Source: Amycolatopsis xylanica
GTDB taxonomy: Bacteria; Actinomycetota; Actinomycetes; Mycobacteriales; Pseudonocardiaceae
Length of the DNA stretch: 64,000 bases
Reading direction: 5' to 3'
Assembly: GCF_900107045.1 (NCBI RefSeq)
Contig: NZ_FNON01000003.1
Coordinates: 682,001 to 746,000 of the forward strand
A program made the position numbers and the translations under genes. The notes under the pieces were generated by a model, which was given only the letters and a program-made list of their open reading frames with translations, made no database searches and was not told where the DNA came from. Position 1 is the stretch's first letter; each line of letters begins with the position of its first letter. Below, piece by piece: positions 57,285 to 64,000 of the stretch.

Positions 57285-57645
57285 GCTCGGTGAGCGTGCC
57301 CGCCACCGACGTGTGGTGCACGCCTGCCATGCCCGCGGCGACGGCGCCGTGCACGTTGCGCGCGGAGTCGTCGACGAAGACGCACTGCTCGGCGGGCAGG
57401 CTGAGCAGACCGGCCGTGAGCAGGTAGACCTCGCGCGACGGCTTCGCGACGCCCACCTCACCGGAGAACACGAGCGCGTCGAAGAACGGGTCCAGCGAGC
57501 GCTTGGCCGACGGCGACGCGCCCGGCGCGTTGGACAGCAGCGCGGTGCGGATTCCCCGTTCCCGCAACGCTTTCAGCTCCACGTAGAGCTCCTCCGCGTC
57601 CGGATCGGTGAGCACACCCGCGTAATCGACGACCAAACCGCGCAT
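57262..57645 (-). CDS. HAD-like hydrolase (small, capless)
   Basis: 127 residues. HAD motif I 'VVDYAGVL' has the nucleophile Asp but Tyr-Ala-Gly instead of the usual DxDG. Motif II 'ALLSNA', motif III Lys in 'GVAKPSREVY' and motif IV 'CVFVDDSARNV' are present. The short length leaves almost no cap. The second motif I aspartate is missing, so it may be a phosphotransferase-deficient or dehalogenase-like member. Convergent with the methyltransferase gene. Confidence 0.8.
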   Translation of the reverse strand: MRGLVVDYAGVLTDPDAEELYVELKALRERGIRTALLSNAPGASPSAKRSLDPFFDALVFSGEVGVAKPSREVYLLTAGLLSLPAEQCVFVDDSARNVHGAVAAGMAGVHHTSVAGTLTELSALFPA

Positions 57646-57759
57646 GACCCCACCCTAGTTGGCCACACGTTCGGGTGAGGTGTGCATGGATTCCGGGGCT
57701 CGCCCGCACTAACAGGGTGGAGGCGGCCGGCCGGGCCGCCGAAGAGGGGGGACCTGAAG

Positions 57760-58263
57760 ATGACCGCCGTGTGGTTGAGACCGCTCGCGCCCTTCGAACC
57801 GACCGGCCGCGCCGCGGCCAAGCCGCCTCGCGTCCGGCACCGGTTCGAGGATCCGGACGGCCAGCTCTCGCTCGACCTGGAGCTTTCGAGCGGGCGCAGG
57901 CGCCGGACGCTGACCAGCGCGCACGAACTGCCGCCCGACAACCAGAAGCTCGGCCGGATGATCCGCATGATCCTGGAGACCTGCGACGGCAGGCGCCCGC
58001 CCGGCCAGGTGCGGCCGCTGGTCAGCCTGGCGCTGTACGAGCGCCTCGTCGACCGCAGGCGCGCGCTGGGCGCCAGCTACACGATGCGGACGATCCACAC
58101 CTGCTACCCGGCGGACGGCGCGATCGAGGCCTGCGCGACCGTCGAGGCCGGGCCACGGGTGTTCGCCGCCGCCGCGCGCTTCGAACGCAACGCGGCGGGC
58201 TGGCGCTGCTGCCGCTTCGAGGTGCTCGAGACCAAGGAACGCGGCCAGCGGAAATCTGCGTAA
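57760..58263 (+). CDS. Rv3235 family protein
   Basis: 167 residues: a basic, disordered N-terminal third and a folded C-terminal part ('GRMIRMILETCDGRRPPGQV', 'AAARFERNAAGWRCCRFEVL') typical of the actinobacterial Rv3235 family, whose members stand upstream of secA. Some related Rv3235-type domains are SecA-associated (accessory) proteins. Function not established. ATG at 57760 has GAGGGGGG about 10 nt upstream. Confidence 0.8.
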   Translation: MTAVWLRPLAPFEPTGRAAAKPPRVRHRFEDPDGQLSLDLELSSGRRRRTLTSAHELPPDNQKLGRMIRMILETCDGRRPPGQVRPLVSLALYERLVDRRRALGASYTMRTIHTCYPADGAIEACATVEAGPRVFAAAARFERNAAGWRCCRFEVLETKERGQRKSA

Positions 58264-58279
58264 AAGCTTGTTCCGACAG

Positions 58280-58332
58280 GATTTAGCGGGCTTTATCCCG
58301 GGAAAAGCACCCGGGATAAAGCCCGCTAAATC
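58280..58332. terminator. Third convergent palindrome with the GATAAAGC word
   Basis: A 23-bp perfect arm beginning GATTTAGCGGGCTTTATCCC (58280-58302) pairs with 58310-58332. It sits between the Rv3235-like gene and secA and should terminate both. Confidence 0.88.
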
Positions 58333-58342
58333 TCACGAGCCG

Positions 58343-61165
<2,823 letters not shown>

Positions 61166-61318
61166 CCCGGTCGACCTCACTAGCCAGTAGATTTGCTCGG
61201 ACCCGGGCCGCCCCCGGGCACTATGACCTGCGCATCCGGGTCGGGCCCGCACGCGCAGTTGACCCCCATCGTAGGGAACGTTACTGCCAACGTGCAGTCG
61301 CGTGCGCAAGTTCCATGC

Positions 61319-61353
61319 GAAGGGCCCGCACGCGCGTCGCGTGCGGGCCCTTC
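61319..61353. terminator. Terminator between hpf and secA
   Basis: GAAGGGCCCGCACGCG (61319-61334) pairs perfectly with CGCGTGCGGGCCCTTC (61338-61353) around CGT. Located 20 bp after the hpf stop on the minus strand; no T-run on that side, but the stem is very stable. Confidence 0.75.
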
Positions 61354-61372
61354 GTGGACGTTTTCGGGCGGC

Positions 61373-62065
61373 TTACTTGGCCAGCCGGATCACGCCGTAA
61401 TCGAAGCCTCGCCTTCGGTAAACGACACTCGGGCAGCCAGCCGCGGAGTCGTTGAACAGATAGAAGTCGTGTCCGACCAGTTCCATCTCGTAGAGAGCCT
61501 GGTCGACGGTCATGGGTTCGGCCGTGTGTTCTTTTTCGCGGACGATCCGGCCGGGTTCGTGCTCGGCCACTCCGTCGTCCCAGCGCTGCTCGGGGAGGTC
61601 TACTTCCTCCGGGCTCATGGCCCCGAATCCGGCAGCGGCAGCGGCGGGCGCCTCAAGCACCGCCGTGCTCGTCATGGGTTGTGCACTGTCCATCGGGGCG
61701 GAATCGCCACCGGCAATCATCGAGGTCGCCGCGGAGACTGACTCCGGCACTCGGCGCCCGTAGTGCACCCTTCGTCGATCGTGCGACTTGCGCAGTCGGT
61801 TTTCGAGTTTTGTCACCGCCAGGTCGAGAGCGGCATAGAAATCCCCGGCACAGGCTTCCGCGCGGACCGCGGGCCCCTTGCCCTTTCCGGTGATTTCGAC
61901 ACGCTGGCAGTTCTTCGACTGCCTGCGGTTGGGCTCGTGGAAGAGCTCCACGTCGTAACGGATGACCTTCTTGTCATAGCGCTCTAGACGGGTCAGCTTT
62001 TCGCCGACGAGTGCCCGATAGTGCTCAGGCACCTCTACGTTACGACCCTTCACGACGATGTCCAT
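61373..62065 (-). CDS. hpf: Long-form ribosome hibernation promoting factor
   Basis: 230 residues. The N-terminal S30AE domain (1-110) has 'MDIVVKGRNVEVPEHYRALV' and basic rRNA-contact residues ('ENRLRKSHDRRRVHYGRR'). A flexible linker is followed by the dimerisation domain ('EKEHTAEPMTVDQALYEMEL', 'VYRRRGFDYGVIRLAK'). It dimerises 70S ribosomes to 100S in stationary phase. ATG at 62065 has AGGGAGG 7 nt upstream. A 142-nt stretch before it contains a possible leader peptide. Confidence 0.95.
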   Translation of the reverse strand: MDIVVKGRNVEVPEHYRALVGEKLTRLERYDKKVIRYDVELFHEPNRRQSKNCQRVEITGKGKGPAVRAEACAGDFYAALDLAVTKLENRLRKSHDRRRVHYGRRVPESVSAATSMIAGGDSAPMDSAQPMTSTAVLEAPAAAAAGFGAMSPEEVDLPEQRWDDGVAEHEPGRIVREKEHTAEPMTVDQALYEMELVGHDFYLFNDSAAGCPSVVYRRRGFDYGVIRLAK

Positions 62066-62207
62066 ACACGACCTCCCTCGCTGAATTGACTGCGAGCCTT
62101 TTGTGTTCACTAGGGCGCCGGTAAAGCGGGGACGTATGCCCTCAAAGGGCGGTGAGAGAACTCAGTGACGGTTCACGACGTCTCGTGCCGTACCACCGAG
62201 CGCGGAC

Positions 62208-62234
62208 TCAGCGCACCAGCGGCGCCAGGGACAT
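62208..62234 (-). CDS. Candidate 8-codon leader peptide upstream of hpf
   Basis: On the minus strand, ATG at 62234 begins a reading frame of eight codons (Met-Ser-Leu-Ala-Pro-Leu-Val-Arg) ending in TGA at 62208. A near-ideal Shine-Dalgarno GGGAGGTGAG ends 6 nt before the ATG. Stop to hpf start is 142 nt, in which a GCCCT-TTG-AGGGC hairpin lies. The sequence shows a strong initiation site; that it regulates hpf is inference. Confidence 0.45.
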   Translation of the reverse strand: MSLAPLVR

Positions 62235-62605
62235 GGGCTGCTCACCTCCCTGTCTGGCCGGGATAGCTGATAGCGGAGCACGTTAGCTTCATCAAGCGCG
62301 TTACAACAGCCCCCGAGCCGGGGGATGTCATCTTGTGAGAACTCGTCACTGCGCGCAGCGAAACACTGGTGAAACGCTGGGTTACCCGGCCCGTTCGACG
62401 TATGGGATGAGTGGGATTTTCACACTGACGGCGCAACCGAAATGTGCCGCCTGTCCCGAGGGTGATCGTCTTCCAGGTTTCAGCCGCCACCGGAGTGGAG
62501 TCACCCGGCGCCGGTGTGTATCTGGCGATCATCCTCATATCCCGACAACGGCTGCCCGCCCGCTCGCGTTCCCGGCCCAGATCACTCATGTAGGTGATAA
62601 GCCGT
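62235..62605. other. Intergenic region between hpf leader and comF
   Basis: No supportable gene. It should contain the hpf promoter on the minus strand and the end of the comF transcript. A CCCCCGAGCCGGGGG hairpin lies near 62310-62325. A 115-codon minus-strand frame crosses it but lacks codon bias and family similarity. Confidence 0.5.
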
Positions 62606-63259
62606 TCACCCGGCTGCGGTGAGTGTCAACACGGCCGCAACATGCATTCCGCCTAATGCGAGCGCACGGACACAAGCGGCCGCCGTCGCACCACTCGTGA
62701 TGACGTCATCCAGCAAAATCACCCCGCTACCCGGCGGCGCCTGGCCTCGTTCCCGCAGCCGCACTTTCCCCGCCAAATTGGCCGCCCGCTCCCGGCCCCC
62801 GAGGCCCACGGCATCCCGCACTCTGGGATCGAGCCGCAGCGCGGGCGCGACGGCGGCCCGCCACCCGCGCTCCCCGAGCTCCCGCGCGCACCACCGCGCC
62901 AGCCGTCCCATGTGGGCCCCGCCCCGCATCCGCGAAACGGACGCCTTGGACGGAACCGGCACCAGCCAGGCGGCCCCGTCGGAGGTCCCGGGCAGCGACG
63001 GCACCGCCCGGGCGAGCGCGGCTCCCAACGCGGGCGCCAGGTCTCGCCTGCCCCGCTCCTTGTAGGCGAGCACCAGCCGCCGGGCGACCCCGCGATAGGC
63101 GGCGAGCGCGTACACCGGCGCCAACCCGGTGGTCGGCCCGCGTGCGACTTCGGTGAGCGAATCCCACACCGCGGCACACTCGGCGCAACAAGGCTCGCCC
63201 ACGACGCCGCAACCAGCGCATCGAGTGGGAACCAGCAGGTCAAAAGCTCTCGTCTTCAT
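62606..63259 (-). CDS. ComF-type phosphoribosyltransferase-like protein
   Basis: 217 residues. An N-terminal zinc-ribbon-like cluster ('CAGCGVVGEPCCAEC') and the 'YRGVARRLVLAYKERGRRDL' region precede the PRPP loop 'GVILLDDVITSGAT'. ComF proteins have a role in DNA uptake or recombination in other bacteria; in actinobacteria the function is unproven. ATG at 63259. The position between hpf and lpqB is conserved. Confidence 0.92.
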   Translation of the reverse strand: MKTRAFDLLVPTRCAGCGVVGEPCCAECAAVWDSLTEVARGPTTGLAPVYALAAYRGVARRLVLAYKERGRRDLAPALGAALARAVPSLPGTSDGAAWLVPVPSKASVSRMRGGAHMGRLARWCARELGERGWRAAVAPALRLDPRVRDAVGLGGRERAANLAGKVRLRERGQAPPGSGVILLDDVITSGATAAACVRALALGGMHVAAVLTLTAAG

Positions 63260-63335
63260 GCCCCAGAGTGTCCACCCGACCACCGACAGTTCTGGCCGCC
63301 GAGGCGCCGCCCCACATTTTTGGCCCACCCAAGCG

Positions 63336-63644
63336 CCGGGGTCGTGAGTGTTTAGGCCGGTTAGAACCGGCCATATTTGGTGATCTACGCGGGTCGTGCT
63401 CGTCGGGATCCGCACGAACGGGGCTTTTGTCGCGCTCACGGTGACAAAAGCCCCGTTCGTACCATGCACGGCGAGGACCGGGCTGCCGGAGTTTGCGCTG
63501 GAGGTGACAAGGGCGGCCCTTGTCACCTCCAGCGTGACAAGGGCCACCCTTGTCACGCCAGCGCACCAGGCAGCGCCGCGGATTCCGCCGTAGGTGACCA
63601 AATACGGGCCGGTTAGAACCGGCCGCAACACTCACGACCCCGGC
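63336..63644. repeat. Composite palindromic element with long inverted ends
   Basis: The two ends are inverted copies about 50 bp long. From the outside in, each reads CCGGGGTCGTGAGTGTT, a short variable tract, CCGGTTAGAACCGG (or its complement), then TATTTGGT(G/C)A(T/C)CTACG. Inside are three perfect or near-perfect palindromes: 63414-63460 (ACGAACGGGGCTTTTGTC arms), 63498-63532 (CTGGAGGTGACAAGGGC arms) and 63532-63558 (GCGTGACAAGGG arms). No coding signal. It fills most of the 493-bp gap between comF and lpqB. Confidence 0.88.
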
Positions 63645-63656
63645 CCGGCGGAAGGC

Positions 63657-63707
63657 GTGAACGCCACGTTCACAACCTTGAGCGTTGTGAACGCCTCGTT
63701 CACAACG
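63657..63707. repeat. Inverted/direct repeat after lpqB
   Basis: GTGAACGCC(A)CGTTCACAAC at 63657-63676 and GTTGTGAACGCCTCGTTCAC at about 63684-63703 are direct copies differing at one base. Each is internally palindromic, and together they form a larger stem. Located 50-90 bp past the lpqB stop, it can end that transcript. Confidence 0.6.
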
Positions 63708-63752
63708 TTCGCGAAGCCCAGGCGAAGCCCAGGCGACCCCCGTGGCGCGGGG

Positions 63753-64000
63753 TCAGCCGGGGTAGAAGGGGCGGGCGTCCTTGGCCGTGCGGGCGTGTGG
63801 CCGCCACACCTCGCCCAGTTCGCTCGCCACCCAGAGCCCGTTGGAGTCGGCCACGATCGTCGGCTTGTTCGGCGACGCGGTCACCCCGCGCACGGGCGCG
63901 GTCAGGTTGGAGCTGTTGAAGCCGTCGATCCGCCGCCCGTCCACCGGCACCTTCACCACCGGCTGCGAGGTCGAGCTGGTCACCGCGACCAGCGTGTCCT
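63753..64000 (-). CDS. lpqB: Lipoprotein LpqB, C-terminal part (5' end outside window)
   Basis: Only the last ~82 residues are in the window and the frame remains open to base 64000. They form beta-propeller-like strands ('PTIVADSNGLWVASELGEVW') ending in '...KDARPFYPG', as in the C-terminal propeller of LpqB. The assignment rests on this pattern and on the conserved neighbours hpf and comF. LpqB is a membrane lipoprotein that modulates the MtrAB two-component system; mtrB and mtrA would lie beyond the window. Confidence 0.78.
   Translation of the reverse strand, partial: DTLVAVTSSTSQPVVKVPVDGRRIDGFNSSNLTAPVRGVTASPNKPTIVADSNGLWVASELGEVWRPHARTAKDARPFYPG

Noticed and set aside
61282..61318. 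11-codon minus-strand frame in the secA leader as a SecM-like arrest peptide
   Set aside because: No ribosome-binding site, and it begins inside the hpf terminator region, with no arrest motif.
62242..62589. 115-codon minus-strand frame between hpf and comF
   Set aside because: No ribosome-binding site, no codon bias and no recognisable domain; it overlaps the likely hpf promoter region.
63240..63635. Reading frames in the 63-kb composite element encoding repeated Val-Thr-Arg-Ala-type strings
   Set aside because: They come from translating the palindromic GTGACAAGGGC words; both strands and several frames are open, with no codon bias.

Overview
The window is high-GC actinobacterial chromosome, most likely an Amycolatopsis-like member of the Pseudonocardiaceae. 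Evidence: WhiB1, the PdtaS kinase, a mycothiol-type SigH(SigR)/anti-sigma pair, the fused 2-oxoglutarate enzyme Kgd, the 24-residue ribosomal protein bL37, SecA1 and LpqB. From about 44 kb to the end, gene content and order follow the mycobacterial whiB1-pdtaS-biotinyl protein-rshA-sigH ... SRAP-rsgA ... DUF6912-WS/DGAT-Rv3235-secA1-hpf-comF-lpqB backbone (recalled from M. tuberculosis, not computed here). I see no rRNA, tRNA, insertion sequence or CRISPR array.

Layout. 1-11 kb: end of an FAD monooxygenase, a VOC/PadR/VOC/PucR group, a secreted M43 metalloprotease, an MDR oxidoreductase, alanine dehydrogenase, an ABC exporter pair and a secreted protein-arginine-deiminase homologue. 11-15.4 kb: a 1255-residue tandem ABC exporter followed by a 21-bp minisatellite. 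15.4-23 kb: an SCO6745-type gene, then on the minus strand an accessory operon (YbaB/EbfC-like, EspC-like, a 1484-residue Rhs/YD polymorphic toxin, a probable immunity gene and two orphan genes), which looks like a type VII secretion-linked toxin cassette. 23-31 kb: kgd, three paralogous membrane-anchored proteins and a subtilisin. 31-44 kb: a four-gene glycine betaine/choline-type (OpuC/ProU) importer, a BpsA-type polyamine synthase, malic enzyme, an RmlC-type epimerase, a cholesterol-oxidase-like GMC enzyme and small metabolic genes. 44-64 kb: the conserved regulatory, redox-stress, translation and secretion backbone.

Working together: WhiB1 carries two perfect CRP-type sites. SigH and its zinc anti-sigma factor form a thiol-stress switch, with a SigR-type promoter ahead of sigH. 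bL37, RsgA, a TrmH-family methyltransferase and Hpf concern the ribosome, and SecA and LpqB concern the envelope.

The least explained signal is intergenic. Many gaps hold long palindromes built from a small set of recurring DNA words. Two of them (53.2-53.5 kb and 63.3-63.6 kb) are composite: the two halves of a palindrome that occurs solo at 36.1 kb have been pushed apart by a cargo of further palindromes. Convergent gene pairs nearly always either overlap or are separated by such a palindrome.
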